A stretch of DNA of 64,000 nt from Terriglobia bacterium. Lineage in GTDB: Bacteria > Acidobacteriota > Terriglobia > Terriglobales > Acidobacteriaceae. Position 1 is the first letter of the stretch. The number at the start of each line of letters is the position of its first letter. Below are positions 1 to 10,572 of the stretch, piece after piece. The stretch covers positions 434,001-498,000 of the forward strand of contig JAIQGE010000001.1 in NCBI GenBank assembly GCA_020072815.1. The letters are read 5' to 3'. The position numbers and the translations under genes were made by a program. The notes beneath the pieces are model-generated. The model made no database searches. It was not told where the DNA came from and was given only the letters and a program-made list of their open reading frames with translations.

Positions 1-79
1 GGTTTGAAGTGCCGAAGTGATACAGACCTTACCCCGGATTCACGCGGATGATCGCGGATCAAGACAGAATCTTCGCGTA

Positions 80-102
80 GAGACGTGGCACTGCCACGTC
101 TC
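80..102. repeat. GAGACGTGGCA inverted repeat
   Basis: Two 11-base arms (GAGACGTGGCA and TGCCACGTCTC) are separated by one base. A sister copy with arms GAGACGTAGC/GCTACGTCTC lies at 19706-19728, and both are bordered by CGTAG/CTACG. It sits in the noncoding stretch upstream of the phoU-like gene, where no other gene is seen in the first 238 bases. Confidence 0.6.
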
Positions 103-238
103 AAACTCCCGGGCTGCCACAATCGGCGAAGCTCGGCTGCGTTCACACGATTTTCACATGCCTTTCATCTTCTCTTGACCCGGCTGCCATACAGTTGAGG
201 CAGTTCGATCCTTAGAAGCTAACCAAGAATCGCGGCTT

Positions 239-958
239 ATGAATTCTCCTGCCCTCTTCGTCATTAAACAGAACTCCGGCAAAGCCGATCTTGCAGCTCT
301 CACGCTGCAAGCGTGTGACCTGGCCAAAGAGGCCGCGTCGCACGCGATTGACGGCCTGATCAATGGCGCGGCTTCGTCCCTGGAGGCGGTGAGGAGTTGT
401 GAACAGAAACTCGACGAGCTAGACCGGGAACTGGACGAGCGCATGGCGTCCACCATCACCCAGGTCACGCCGGAACAGGCCCGGGAGTTGCTGGCGTGCA
501 TGAAGCTAATGCTGAATCTGGAGCGCGTGGGCGACCTGCTCTCCAGCTTCGCGGAACGCTCGGCCATTGTCCGCAACCGTATTGACATGGAAGACGTAGG
601 CCAGTTGACCCGCATGGCCTGCCTGGTGGAAAACATGCTCACCCTGGTAACGCGCGCGTTTCGCGAGCGCAACGTGGAGCAGGCGCTGCGCGTCCTGCGA
701 ACGGACACCGACGTTGACCGCCTGCGCAACCTCATGGTGGTCCGCCACACGGAAAATGCCGAGGGCCTCAAGGGACAGGAGAGCCTGCACGTGCTGGCCA
801 TGGCCAACGCGCTGGAGCGCGCGGGCGATCACATCACCAACATGGCGGAAGAACTCTGCCACCTGGCCACCGGGCACACCGTCCGGCATCTGCTGCGAGC
901 CAAGGACAAACCGGTGGAACAGTTGTTTCTGGATTGGCTAGCGAAGCAGAATACGTAG
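239..958 (+). CDS. phoU: PhoU-like phosphate signalling protein
   Basis: A 239-residue all-helical protein of the PhoU family, which links the Pst phosphate transporter to PhoR/PhoB control in the cytoplasm. The two PhoU repeats are visible: each carries the metal-binding ExxxD helix motif (E95-D99 in LERVGD and E193-D197 in LERAGD). The length fits the family. The first ATG at 239 is used; no strong ribosome binding site is obvious. No pst transporter or phoR/phoB gene lies next to it within this window, although such genes could lie to the left. The family call is firm; the role in phosphate control is taken from the family. Confidence 0.88.
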   Translation: MNSPALFVIKQNSGKADLAALTLQACDLAKEAASHAIDGLINGAASSLEAVRSCEQKLDELDRELDERMASTITQVTPEQARELLACMKLMLNLERVGDLLSSFAERSAIVRNRIDMEDVGQLTRMACLVENMLTLVTRAFRERNVEQALRVLRTDTDVDRLRNLMVVRHTENAEGLKGQESLHVLAMANALERAGDHITNMAEELCHLATGHTVRHLLRAKDKPVEQLFLDWLAKQNT

Positions 959-995
959 TCGCCGTGTGGGCAAGTTTGGAAACCCAAAACAATTG

Positions 996-1071
996 ACCAC
1001 AAAGGACACGAAGGAACACGAAGGTTGCCTTCGTCCACACAACCTTCGTGAACCTTTGTGTCCTCTGTGGT
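996..1071. repeat. Palindromic CCACAAAGGACACGAAGG element
   Basis: The left arm (ACCACAAAGGACACGAAGG followed by AACACGAAGG) is answered by a right arm reading CCTTCGTG AACCTTTGTGTCC TCTGTGGT, so the whole segment can fold into one long imperfect hairpin. It lies between the converging ends of the phoU-like gene and hspR. Related copies occur at 4909-4991, 29146-29543 and 49661-49736, with single arms at 38861-38890. It may act as a bidirectional terminator or be a non-autonomous REP/MITE-like element; the sequence does not decide between them. Confidence 0.75.
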
Positions 1072-1118
1072 GAAAATCTTTGGAGTAGGGTTTCTTGACC
1101 AGAAAGCCAGGTGTGTGA

Positions 1119-1520
1119 CTACTTCTTCTTGTTCTTCACCGGCATGCTGATCGTCGGCTTGCGGATGGGCACGATGGCGCCCTGGCTGGGATCGGCGTGG
1201 GCCTGGCTGGCGCGGAGGGCCACTTCCTGCTGCACAAAGCGGACGAACCCCTGCATCTGCCGGTTCATCTCTTCCATGCGTTCGCGCATCTGCAAAATGA
1301 TGCCAATCCCGGCGATGTTCACGCCCAGGTCGCGCGCCAGGTTCAGGATAAACTCCAGGCGCTGCACGTCTTCTTCCGTGTAGAGACGCGTGTTGCCGTC
1401 GGTGCGCGACGGCTTGAGCAGGCCTTCGCGCTCGTACAGGCGCAGCGTCTGCGGATGAATGCCATACATCTCCGCGACGGCGGAGATCATGTAGGCGCCT
1501 TTGGATTTTCGTTTGGCCAT
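1119..1520 (-). CDS. hspR: HspR, MerR-family heat-shock repressor
   Basis: A 133-residue MerR-type regulator. The N-terminal winged helix (about residues 11-75) contains HPQTLRLYEREGLLKPSRT and NTRLYTEEDV, the signature of HspR, which represses dnaK operons by binding HAIR inverted repeats, often with DnaK as corepressor. A short helical segment and a lysine-rich tail ending KNKKK follow. It is the last gene of the run ending in dnaJ, 14 bases after the dnaJ stop. A HAIR-like site overlaps the dnaK promoter at 7307-7327, which supports autoregulation of this chaperone region by HspR. Confidence 0.92.
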   Translation of the reverse strand: MAKRKSKGAYMISAVAEMYGIHPQTLRLYEREGLLKPSRTDGNTRLYTEEDVQRLEFILNLARDLGVNIAGIGIILQMRERMEEMNRQMQGFVRFVQQEVALRASQAHADPSQGAIVPIRKPTISMPVKNKKK

Positions 1521-1534
1521 TGGTTATTTGCGGC

Positions 1535-2734
1535 TCACACCTTACTCCACAGCTCTTCCCGCGGGTCCTCCGGATTCAACTTCTGTAATTCCTGCCACAA
1601 CTCGCGGACTTTCAGATCGCGCGCTTCCGGCACGACGATCTTGACTTCCACAATCTGGTCGCCGCGAACGCCGTCTTTCGTCGCCGAAGGGACGCCTTTT
1701 TCGCGCAGGCGCAGTTTCTGCCCGCTCTGCGTGCCCGGCGGCACGCGCAGTTGCGCGCGGCCGTCAATGGTGGGGACCTCAATCTTGGCGCCCAGCGCGG
1801 CTTCCATGGCGCTGACCGGGATGGTGGCGTAAACGTCGTCGGCTTTGCGGCGGAAAACCGGATGCTCGCCGATGCGGATGATGATGTAGAGATCGCCGAA
1901 CGGTCCGCCGTGCAGTCCGGCGTTGCCTTTGCCCGCCAGGCGTATGCGCTGGCCGTCACGCGTGCCCGGCTTCACGCGGAATTCAAGCGGGTCCGTGCGT
2001 TCGACGACGCCGTCGCCGTGGCACACCTGGCATTCGCTCTGCGCCTTGCCGCTTCCGCCGCAGCGCGGACATTGCAGGTTGAACTTCATGCGTCCGTTGG
2101 TCTGGGTGATCTGTCCGCTGCCGCCGCACTGCGAACAGGTTTGCGGCGAACCCACCACGCCCTTGCCGCTGCAGTTATTGCAGGTGTCGTGGCGCGGAAT
2201 GTTCAAACGGATGACGGTGCCGCGGATGGCGTCCCAGAAGCCGATGTTGGCCAGGTATTCAAGATCAGAGCCATGTTCCGGTTCGCGCGCCATGGCCGCG
2301 CCCGGTCCGCGCCCGCCGCTGAAAATGCTGGAGAAGATATCGCGGAAGCCGCCGCCTCCGCCGGTCTGCCGTCCGCCGCCGGTGAAGTCAGAAAAATCAA
2401 ACCCGCTGAAGTCAAACGGCACGCCCTGACCGCCGGCGCCGGGTCCGCCCTGGCCGGGGTGCCCGCCGCCGCGCGCATAGGCCTCTGCCGTGGCGGGATC
2501 AATGTTGTCAGAGTAGAAGCCGATCTGGTCGTAGATCTTGCGCTTCTTGGGATCGCTCAGCACGTCATTGGCTTCAGAAAGCTCTTTGAACTTCTCTTCC
2601 GCCTTCTTGTCCGGATTGACGTCAGGATGGTATTTGCGCGCAAGTTTGCGGAACGCCTTGCGAATTTCCTCCGCGGAGGCGCTCTTCTTTACGCCGAGCG
2701 TGGCGTAATAGTCTTTTTGTTGTGTGGTTGCCAT
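1535..2734 (-). CDS. dnaJ: Chaperone DnaJ
   Basis: A 399-residue Hsp40 co-chaperone that stimulates the DnaK ATPase and delivers unfolded clients. The J-domain is N-terminal with HPD at residues 36-38, followed by a long Gly/Phe-rich linker (about 88-150). A zinc-binding region follows with four CxxCxGxG-type repeats ([32 protein letters not shown]), then the C-terminal substrate-binding domains. The protein is complete. The start ATG lies only 6 bases after the stop of the SIR2-like gene, and hspR follows 14 bases downstream, so the genes are probably co-transcribed. The [10 protein letters not shown]-rich linker is somewhat long. Confidence 0.96.
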   Translation of the reverse strand: MATTQQKDYYATLGVKKSASAEEIRKAFRKLARKYHPDVNPDKKAEEKFKELSEANDVLSDPKKRKIYDQIGFYSDNIDPATAEAYARGGGHPGQGGPGAGGQGVPFDFSGFDFSDFTGGGRQTGGGGGFRDIFSSIFSGGRGPGAAMAREPEHGSDLEYLANIGFWDAIRGTVIRLNIPRHDTCNNCSGKGVVGSPQTCSQCGGSGQITQTNGRMKFNLQCPRCGGSGKAQSECQVCHGDGVVERTDPLEFRVKPGTRDGQRIRLAGKGNAGLHGGPFGDLYIIIRIGEHPVFRRKADDVYATIPVSAMEAALGAKIEVPTIDGRAQLRVPPGTQSGQKLRLREKGVPSATKDGVRGDQIVEVKIVVPEARDLKVRELWQELQKLNPEDPREELWSKV

Positions 2735-2740
2735 ATCCGA

Positions 2741-3814
2741 CTATGACAATCCCTTTACAATGTCGCCAGCGACATCTTCGAATTTCGCTCTCTTCAAGCT
2801 GAACTTTGACAAAGCATTTGGCCCAAAAATCCTGCTGAACCGGTCCTTAACTTCATCGGTTGGGTCTGGATCGACCACTCTTATCTTCTGTATCCAACCC
2901 TTTCCCACGCTACCAACGGCAAAGAAATACTTGAAAAACTGATCGCTGGCTGGGAAGGAATATCCGATGACGTAAATGTTCTCGGCTGCAGCGAGATGAG
3001 CCGCTGCTTTGCCCCAAACAGAACTTAGCTCCTGGTGAAAACCCCCTTTGTTCCAGGTGGGAGGAATCAAGACTGGATCTTCCTCAAGCGTCTCAGGATG
3101 ACAATGTTGGCGACCTCGCAGATTCGAGGCCAAGTTTAGAGAGACGCTTCCAGAGTCGATCATGTCACCCCAACTGAACTGCTTGCAATAGTCTCCCAGG
3201 GCCCAAACGACTATCTTGCGACAAGAGCTGCTTGAGCATCGTCCCCAATTCAGTGAACCATGCAGCTTGAGAAGATCGAGGCCACCAGAATCGTTGAGAC
3301 CATAGTTAAACTGGATTCCGTTGTAGTGCAGAGCGTAATCAAGAGCGAGGTCATAGTTAAAAGTGATAAATGTCGCCTCCCTCTCTCTTATGAGCGGAAG
3401 GATTCCTTTGATAAACCCGTCGTACGGCAAAGGGGGTATCGCTTTGCGGCTTTCCATATTGCCCGATACCGGCAGTTTCATGCTGCGTTCGATGGTCACA
3501 GTGATCAAACGCCTCATCGCCATGGGCAGCCTGCGAACATCCTCTTTTCCCACATCTCCTAACCGCCCTATCAGAGTTGCCATATCAAAAGCGCTGTAGA
3601 TTTCTTCGAAATTATCGAAGTCCAATCGCGATTTGACATGCACCGCGGTCAAGGCGTCGCGAGCCGTGAATACCAAATCAAACAGCTCTTGATCAGCCCT
3701 GTTTATCAATGCACTTGTTCGCATCGCGTCGGCGGCGTTGAGGAAGTCCTTCAATAGCGGCACGCCAGCCTGAGCTGAGGCACCCGCTCCCAATATGAAT
3801 ACATTTTTGCTCAT
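2741..3814 (-). CDS. SIR2-like domain protein, possible NAD-consuming defence effector
   Basis: A 357-residue protein with the hallmarks of the SIR2_2 family. The Rossmann loop GAGASAQAG is at residues 9-17, TFNYD at 151-155 corresponds to the NAD-contacting T-NYD motif, and KLHGS at 183-187 carries the probable catalytic His185. VIGYSFPASD lies near the C terminus. Related stand-alone SIR2 proteins degrade NAD during anti-phage defence. The gene is visibly richer in A+T than its neighbours, suggesting transfer. It nevertheless sits tightly in the chaperone operon: 2 bases after the upstream stop and 6 before dnaJ. No partner effector or Argonaute is adjacent, so a role in defence is inferred. 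Confidence 0.8.
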   Translation of the reverse strand: MSKNVFILGAGASAQAGVPLLKDFLNAADAMRTSALINRADQELFDLVFTARDALTAVHVKSRLDFDNFEEIYSAFDMATLIGRLGDVGKEDVRRLPMAMRRLITVTIERSMKLPVSGNMESRKAIPPLPYDGFIKGILPLIREREATFITFNYDLALDYALHYNGIQFNYGLNDSGGLDLLKLHGSLNWGRCSSSSCRKIVVWALGDYCKQFSWGDMIDSGSVSLNLASNLRGRQHCHPETLEEDPVLIPPTWNKGGFHQELSSVWGKAAAHLAAAENIYVIGYSFPASDQFFKYFFAVGSVGKGWIQKIRVVDPDPTDEVKDRFSRIFGPNALSKFSLKRAKFEDVAGDIVKGLS

Positions 3815-3816
3815 TG

Positions 3817-4344
3817 TTATTTTGCCGCGCTAGTCGCAGCAATCTTCAGGCCTGCTCCCGGATTTGCGTTGTCATAGGTCGCGACTTGCGAATTGGTTCT
3901 TGCCGTCAGCACACTGCCGTCCCACTTGGGCGCGCTCACCATGGTGATGGGATACAGGCATGAACTGTAAGGGAAACCAGTGCCGGTCATGAGCTGCCAG
4001 TCCTGGTCCAGCTTCAGCCATATCAGGCCGGACTCGTTGGTGTCTCCGCATTTCTCTTTGTCTCTGGGAAGCTTGGATGGCCCGGTAACATCCAGCAGCA
4101 GGTACACGGCGCCTTTGCCTTCCTGGGCGGACAGCACTTTGACGGAGTCTATGCGCGCCGCATCAAATTGCCCCTCGATGGAGACATCATGCTTCCGGCC
4201 GCCTTCTGTGAAATGAATCATGCTGCCTTCCATTCGCAGCTTGAGGCGGTCCAGCAGAGCAGTGTCTTGCGCCGGCGCTAGCCTCAGTCCTGCCGTGAGG
4301 AACGCCACAGCAGAGAGAACCACGGTCCGGGCGAGGCGCTTCAT
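3817..4344 (-). CDS. Hypothetical secreted protein
   Basis: A 175-residue protein of unknown function. The ATG at 4344 is chosen because it overlaps the stop of the upstream NTF2-like gene (ATGA) and opens directly onto a signal peptide (MKRLARTVVLSAVAFLTAG, cleavage probably after the AQ at APAQ). The mature part is beta-rich, with LLLDVTGPSKLP, a possible disulphide pair (CGD and SSCLYP) and an Asn-rich tail. It is likely periplasmic. The downstream SIR2-like gene begins 2 bases after its stop, so translation is probably coupled. No family was recognised. Confidence 0.7.
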   Translation of the reverse strand: MKRLARTVVLSAVAFLTAGLRLAPAQDTALLDRLKLRMEGSMIHFTEGGRKHDVSIEGQFDAARIDSVKVLSAQEGKGAVYLLLDVTGPSKLPRDKEKCGDTNESGLIWLKLDQDWQLMTGTGFPYSSCLYPITMVSAPKWDGSVLTARTNSQVATYDNANPGAGLKIAATSAAK

Positions 4345-4874
4345 GGCTTGGCCTTGGTATCTTCCGGCACTTTGGTCGCCTGCCACGCCACAGCCTGCCA
4401 CTTGCCGTTGCGCTTCAGGAACGTGCCGGTGTTGCGGAAGTAGCTGATCGTCTCTTTACCGTTTTCCTGGTTGTGCATGATCAGCCGGAAGTTTACCACC
4501 GCCACGGTGCCGTAGGGGTGGACGGTGAAGTCGTCAGCGCCGAAGGTGGCTTGCGGCTCGTTGCTGGCCCGCACGTCAATGTTCTTGAGGATGTCAGCCT
4601 TGGTCACGGTGACGCCGGCGGAGCGAGTGTAAATCACGTCGTCGGCGAAGAAGTCTTCAAAAACTTTAGGGTCGTTCTTGGGCACGTTAGCCAGAAAATC
4701 GCGCACGCGCTGCGTCACCTGCTGGATGGTGGCCGAATCTTCGGCAGACATGGCCGCTGACGTGACGCTGCTAGTCGCGACCTTAGCGCTTTGGGCGATG
4801 GCGCCGGACGCCATCATGGGCAGAAGGGCGGCCACGGCAAACATCCGCAGACCGCGTCGTTTCATGAATTTCAT
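4341..4874 (-). CDS. NTF2/SnoaL-like (DUF4440-type) secreted protein
   Basis: A 177-residue protein with an N-terminal signal peptide (MFAVAALLPMMASGAIAQ) and one NTF2-like cone domain. The domain is recognisable from the helix VTQRVRDFLANVPKNDPKVFEDFFADDVIYTRS pattern and the C-terminal strands RNTGTFLKRNGKWQAVAWQATKV. Such domains bind small hydrophobic ligands or act as ketosteroid-isomerase-like enzymes; no catalytic residues can be assigned. It heads the compact run that continues through the SIR2-like gene, dnaJ and hspR. A palindromic repeat lies 35 bases upstream, so its own promoter is not obvious. Confidence 0.75.
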   Translation of the reverse strand: MKFMKRRGLRMFAVAALLPMMASGAIAQSAKVATSSVTSAAMSAEDSATIQQVTQRVRDFLANVPKNDPKVFEDFFADDVIYTRSAGVTVTKADILKNIDVRASNEPQATFGADDFTVHPYGTVAVVNFRLIMHNQENGKETISYFRNTGTFLKRNGKWQAVAWQATKVPEDTKAKP

Positions 4875-4908
4875 TTCTTCTCTCCGATTAGCTCACGAAA
4901 AATGCTTT

Positions 4909-4991
4909 AACCACGAAGGACACAAAGGTTCACAAAGGGGTATTCCTATATTCGAAGGCTACCTTCGTGTTCCTTCGTGTCCTTTGTGGTT
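4909..4991. repeat. Palindromic CCACGAAGGACACAAAGG element
   Basis: The left arm AACCACGAAGGACACAAAGG pairs imperfectly with the right arm CCTTCGTGTCCTTTGTGGTT about 45 bases away. It is the same family as the copies at 996, 29146 and 49661. It lies in the 430-base gap between dnaK and the NTF2-like gene. Confidence 0.75.
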
Positions 4992-5002
4992 TCGCTTCTC
5001 CC

Positions 5003-5152
5003 TTACGCCGTTCCCACTTCCTGAATCAAGTAATTGGAGCCGGGTTCGGCATCCAGGGCGGTGCGAATGAAGTCCTGCGCTGCTTCCAGCGTATAGAGTC
5101 CGGGGAGAGCCATAAACCCAGCCACCTGGTTCAAACCTTCTACCATCTTCAT
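5003..5152 (-). CDS. Doubtful small ORF downstream of dnaK
   Basis: A 49-residue reading frame starting MKMVEGLNQVAG and ending YLIQEVGTA. The frame stays open upstream to about 5341, but that part crosses the dnaK terminator-like hairpin and a GTCATCCTGAGCGAAGCG-type intergenic repeat (which reads VIILSEAKDL), so only the last third looks protein-like. It could be the remnant of a decayed gene. No family was recognised and no good ribosome binding site is seen. Confidence 0.2.
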   Translation of the reverse strand: MKMVEGLNQVAGFMALPGLYTLEAAQDFIRTALDAEPGSNYLIQEVGTA

Positions 5153-5194
5153 GACCAAATATTGCTTCACTTGGGCCACCTCGCTCGCTGCATA

Positions 5195-5224
5195 GGGCAA
5201 AAGGCGGCCTGGTAAAGCCGCCTT
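5195..5224 (-). terminator. Terminator-like hairpin after dnaK
   Basis: On the minus strand AAGGCGGC and GCCGCCTT form an 8-bp stem around an 8-base loop and are followed by a short T run. It lies 80 bases after the dnaK stop and would separate dnaK from the downstream NTF2-like to hspR run, at least in part. Confidence 0.5.
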
Positions 5225-5303
5225 GCCGTTCTTCTCCTTGAGAAACAGATCCTTCGCTTCGCTCAGGATGATCACGCCGGGCTCAAACGCCCGGCAAACG
5301 TGA

Positions 5304-7232
<1,929 letters not shown>

Positions 7233-7297
7233 GGCTTAACTCTCCTGAATCGTTATAAGTGCTTTAAAACAATAGACTAAAATATAATGCCGCTACC

Positions 7298-7327
7298 ATT
7301 ATTATAGTTGAGTGACTTATTGTCAAG
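7298..7327 (-). promoter_or_regulatory. dnaK promoter with HAIR-like HspR operator
   Basis: Reading leftward, TTGACA (7326-7321) and AATAAT (7303-7298) are spaced by exactly 17 bases. The segment 7327-7307 reads CTTGACA, seven bases, then ACTCAAC. This closely matches the HAIR consensus CTTGAGT-N7-ACTCAAG bound by HspR. The operator covers the -35 box and spacer, the expected place for repression. The promoter is about 65 bases upstream of the dnaK start, and an hspR gene closes the same chaperone region. Confidence 0.75.
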
Positions 7328-7434
7328 TGATTAGATGCGGGGTTACCAGAGGCCGATTCGGGCATTTCTGAGAAGAAATGGCGTCAAGAAGTAGATGCGG
7401 AGCGAAGAACCGTTAGCGGTGTCCCTGGCGGGAC

Positions 7435-7965
7435 TTACTGCAACTTGATTTCTTTGCCGTCTCCCTGTTGGGCCGCACCGGCAACGCTTCCACCGCCCGT
7501 GTCTTCCATCATCACCGGTTTTCTGGCGCTTCCGGCGGGCTCGGGGTATTGCGGCAGCACTTCCCGCAGCGCCCATTCAATGCGGTCCACGGATTCCTTC
7601 ATGTGCTGCAGTTGCATGGGGTCAAGGCTGCAGTTCTGGTGCTGCGAACCCCAAAACTTGATGACCTGCAGGGCATTGCGGATGTGATGATTGAGTTCCG
7701 CAATCGTTCTCATCCGTTCGCGCATCAGCTCATGCCGGTTCTTCACGTTCCTGGCGAACTGGTAGAACAAGAGCCCGGCGATAGTTCCCGTGATCACGTC
7801 GCTGATGATGATCAGGCTCCAGCGGGAAAAGCCTTCCTGGCTGAGAAATGCATCCTGGAGAACGCCTAGCCCGAACGCGAAAATGCCGATGAGCACGGCA
7901 ATCCAGCCGGCATGTCGGGTCCAAAACGACTCAAACTGGACATTGTCCTTTGGCACAGTCGCCAT
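7435..7965 (-). CDS. Membrane protein with histidine-kinase-like DHp segment but no ATPase domain
   Basis: A 176-residue protein. Two transmembrane segments are clear (WIAVLIGIFAFGLGVL and WSLIIISDVITGTIAGLLFY, about residues 15-75). A cytoplasmic helix then carries ELNHHIRNALQVI, which resembles the H-box of HisKA-type phosphoacceptor domains, followed by a second helix (MQLQHMKESVDRIEWALREVLPQ). The chain then ends in a short disordered tail, with no HATPase N, G1 or G2 boxes. It could be a phosphotransfer or dimerisation partner, or a sensor fragment. It stands alone between dnaK and glmS. Confidence 0.6.
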   Translation of the reverse strand: MATVPKDNVQFESFWTRHAGWIAVLIGIFAFGLGVLQDAFLSQEGFSRWSLIIISDVITGTIAGLLFYQFARNVKNRHELMRERMRTIAELNHHIRNALQVIKFWGSQHQNCSLDPMQLQHMKESVDRIEWALREVLPQYPEPAGSARKPVMMEDTGGGSVAGAAQQGDGKEIKLQ

Positions 7966-8110
7966 TGTAGCCCTTTGGCCATATTCGCAACATTAAGTTT
8001 TTTCCCAAATTTCGCCCAATTCGCGGCCGTCGTTCTGCTGTCCGCGCTTGAATAACCAAGGGTTAGGTCAATTAAGACTTTTGGGTATGCCTGGGTGTTC
8101 CACCGCTAAA

Positions 8111-9988
8111 CTATTCCACCGTAACAGACTTAGCCAGGTTGCGCGGCTGGTCCACGTCACACCCGCGACGCACCGCAATGTGGTATGCCAGCAGTTGCAG
8201 CGGCACCACCTCCAGGATGGGCAACAGCAACTCCGGCGCTTGCGGGACGTACAGCACGTGGTCCACGGACTCCTTGATCTCCTCGTCGCCCTCGGTGGCC
8301 ACGGCGATCACCTGGCCTTCGCGGGCTTTGACTTCCTTCACGTTGGACATGGTCTTCTCATAGCGCTGGACCGACAGCGGATCATTGGGGTCGGCCGTGG
8401 CGATCACCACCACCGGCAGGTTCTCATCAATCAGCGCGTTCGGGCCATGCTTCATCTCGCCCGCGGGATAGCCTTCCGCGTGGATGTAGGAGATTTCTTT
8501 CAGCTTCAGCGCGCCTTCCAGCGCGATGGGATAGTGTATGCCGCGCCCCAGGAACAAGAAGTCTTGTGACTTGGAATACCGCCGCGCCAGTTCTTCCACG
8601 TCGCCGCAGTTGGCCAGCAAGGTTTCCAGCTTTTGCGGCATACGCAGCAGTTCGTCAATTAACTTCTTGCCTTGTTCCGGCGTGGTCACTCCGCGCACTT
8701 CGCCCAAATGCAGCGCCAGCAGAAACAGCGCGGTCAACTGCGCGGTAAACGCCTTGGTGGACGCCACCCCAATCTCTGGTCCGGCGTGCGTGTACACCGT
8801 GCCCGAAGCTTCGCGGGCGATCATGGCGCCCACCACGTTGCAGATGGCCAGCGTCTTGGACCCCTTGGCTTTGGCCTCGCGCTGCGCGGCAATGGTATCC
8901 GCCGTCTCGCCCGACTGGGTAATCAGCAGGGTGATTTCCTTGGGACCGGTAATGGGATCGCGATAGCGCCATTCGCTGGCGTAATCCACGTCCACGGGAA
9001 TGCGCGCCAGGCGCTCGATCATGAATTTCCCCGCCAGCCCGGCATGCCAACTGGTGCCGCAGGCGGCGATGTTGATCTTCTGCACCGCGCGCAACTCTGC
9101 TTCGGTCACGTCCATTTCTTCCAGGAAGACCAAACCCGTGTCCTGCGACACGCGGCCCAGCACGGTGTCCCGCACAGCGCGCGGCTGCTCATAAATTTCC
9201 TTGAGCATAAAGTGCTTGTAGCCGCCTTTTTCCGCCATGATGGGGTCCCAGGTCACGTGCTGCACCTGGGGCTTCAGCGGCTTGCCGTCAAAGTCAGTAA
9301 CTTGCACGCCGGACCTGGTCACGATGGCCACGTCGCCGTCATTCATGAAGAAGAGGTCGCGCGTGTGGCTGAGCAGCGCCGGCACGTCAGACGCCACAAA
9401 GTATTCGTCCTTGCCCAAGCCAATCACCGCCGGCGGCCCATTGCGTGCCGCCACAATCTTGTCGGGCTCTTCTTCGCTCAGCACGCCCAGAGCAAACACG
9501 CCGGTCAACTGCTTCACTGTTGTGCGCACCGCTTCTTCCAGACTAGGACGGTGCCCGTTGGACTTGGCGAAGAACGCCTTCTCTACCAGGTGCGCGATCA
9601 CTTCCGTGTCCGTCTCGGTACGGAACTTGTGGCCTTCTTCGATGAGCTTTTTCTTGAGCGAAAGATAATTCTCGATGATCCCGTTGTGGACCACGACGAT
9701 TTTGCCGGTGCAGTCGCGATGCGGATGGGCGTTCTCTTCCGTGGGACGCCCGTGTGTGGCCCAGCGCGTGTGGCCAATGCCGTAGGTGCCGTCCAGCGGC
9801 TTCAGGCGGATGACTTCTTCCAGGTTGCGTAGCTTGCCTTCCGCGCGCCGCACCTGCATCTCGCCCGTGCCGTTGCCTGCCACGGCAATGCCGGCGGAAT
9901 CATATCCGCGATATTCCAGCTTGCGCAGCCCTTCGATGATCACCGGGACAACGCTCTTCTTGCCCACGTATCCTACGATTCCACACAT
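8111..9988 (-). CDS. glmS: Glutamine-fructose-6-phosphate aminotransferase (isomerising)
   Basis: A 625-residue enzyme that makes glucosamine-6-phosphate from fructose-6-phosphate and glutamine, the first step toward UDP-GlcNAc for peptidoglycan and lipopolysaccharide. The N terminus [11 protein letters not shown] supplies the nucleophile Cys2 of the glutaminase domain. [16 protein letters not shown] is its glutamine-binding signature. Two SIS sugar-isomerase domains follow ([40 protein letters not shown]), and the C terminus [11 protein letters not shown] is canonical. glmU, later in the same pathway, is at 33275-34690. No glmS ribozyme was recognised in the 270 bases upstream. Confidence 0.97.
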   Translation of the reverse strand: MCGIVGYVGKKSVVPVIIEGLRKLEYRGYDSAGIAVAGNGTGEMQVRRAEGKLRNLEEVIRLKPLDGTYGIGHTRWATHGRPTEENAHPHRDCTGKIVVVHNGIIENYLSLKKKLIEEGHKFRTETDTEVIAHLVEKAFFAKSNGHRPSLEEAVRTTVKQLTGVFALGVLSEEEPDKIVAARNGPPAVIGLGKDEYFVASDVPALLSHTRDLFFMNDGDVAIVTRSGVQVTDFDGKPLKPQVQHVTWDPIMAEKGGYKHFMLKEIYEQPRAVRDTVLGRVSQDTGLVFLEEMDVTEAELRAVQKINIAACGTSWHAGLAGKFMIERLARIPVDVDYASEWRYRDPITGPKEITLLITQSGETADTIAAQREAKAKGSKTLAICNVVGAMIAREASGTVYTHAGPEIGVASTKAFTAQLTALFLLALHLGEVRGVTTPEQGKKLIDELLRMPQKLETLLANCGDVEELARRYSKSQDFLFLGRGIHYPIALEGALKLKEISYIHAEGYPAGEMKHGPNALIDENLPVVVIATADPNDPLSVQRYEKTMSNVKEVKAREGQVIAVATEGDEEIKESVDHVLYVPQAPELLLPILEVVPLQLLAYHIAVRRGCDVDQPRNLAKSVTVE

Positions 9989-10089
9989 ATGAAAACCTGC
10001 TTGATCTCAGCTTTACCTGGCGGCTTGCCCTGCTTCCGGAGACAAACATTGGATGCTCAGATTATTCCCGCGATTCCGGCACTCGCCTA

Positions 10090-10258
10090 CAGAAATCAAC
10101 AACCGAACCACAGAGGTCACAGAGGATCGCTGAGGTCGTGTCGACTCGGCCTACGCTTGCTTCCGATCAGCGTCATCTGCGTTCATCAGCGGCAAGGTTT
10201 TTCCGATCACGGCGATGACGGCGATCACGGCGATCACGCGCGATCCCGGCGATCTCCC
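10090..10258. repeat. Repeat arms and GATCACGGC array between purS and glmS
   Basis: The gap holds a single CCACAGAGGTCACAGAGG arm near 10096 and then a run of near-identical 9-base units (CGATCACGGCGATGACGG, repeated to 10255). Similar GATCGCCG arrays lie at 49121-49172 and 59165-59205. No gene or promoter was recognised here. Confidence 0.55.
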
Positions 10259-10259
10259 G

Positions 10260-10505
10260 TCACTCTTCCAGCCTATAACTAAACTCTTCAATCACCGGGT
10301 TGGTCAGTACTTCTTTGGCGATGCGTTCCACTTCCGCCTTGGCTGCGTTCGTGTCCAGCCCGCCGTTCAGGGTGAGCTCAAACAACTTGCCCTGGCGGAC
10401 GTCGCCCACGCCCTGGTATCCCATCTTTTTGAGCGCGCCGTGAATGGTCTTGCCCTGCGGGTCCAGGACGGTGGTCTTGAGCATGACTGTAACGTAGGCC
10501 TTCAT
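10260..10505 (-). CDS. purS: Phosphoribosylformylglycinamidine synthase subunit PurS
   Basis: An 81-residue protein of typical PurS length. PurS bridges PurL and the glutaminase PurQ in the fourth step of purine synthesis (FGAR to FGAM). Family signatures are MKAYVTVMLKTTVLDPQGKT, the G-GVGDVRQGK turn and the closing NPVIEEFSYRLEE. It is encoded alone: neither purQ nor purL is adjacent, and glmS lies 270 bases downstream on the same strand. The short alternating beta-alpha pattern leaves little doubt about the family. Confidence 0.92.
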   Translation of the reverse strand: MKAYVTVMLKTTVLDPQGKTIHGALKKMGYQGVGDVRQGKLFELTLNGGLDTNAAKAEVERIAKEVLTNPVIEEFSYRLEE

Positions 10506-10572
10506 GGTTAGCTGGAATTATAAATCTCCCAAGACCTTACCGCTGATCAGCGCTGATGGGCATGATCCGGGC

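Noticed and set aside
10199-10258. CRISPR-like appearance of the GATCACGGC repeats
   Set aside because: The units are about 9 bases and tandem, without unique spacers or cas genes. They are a simple repeat array.
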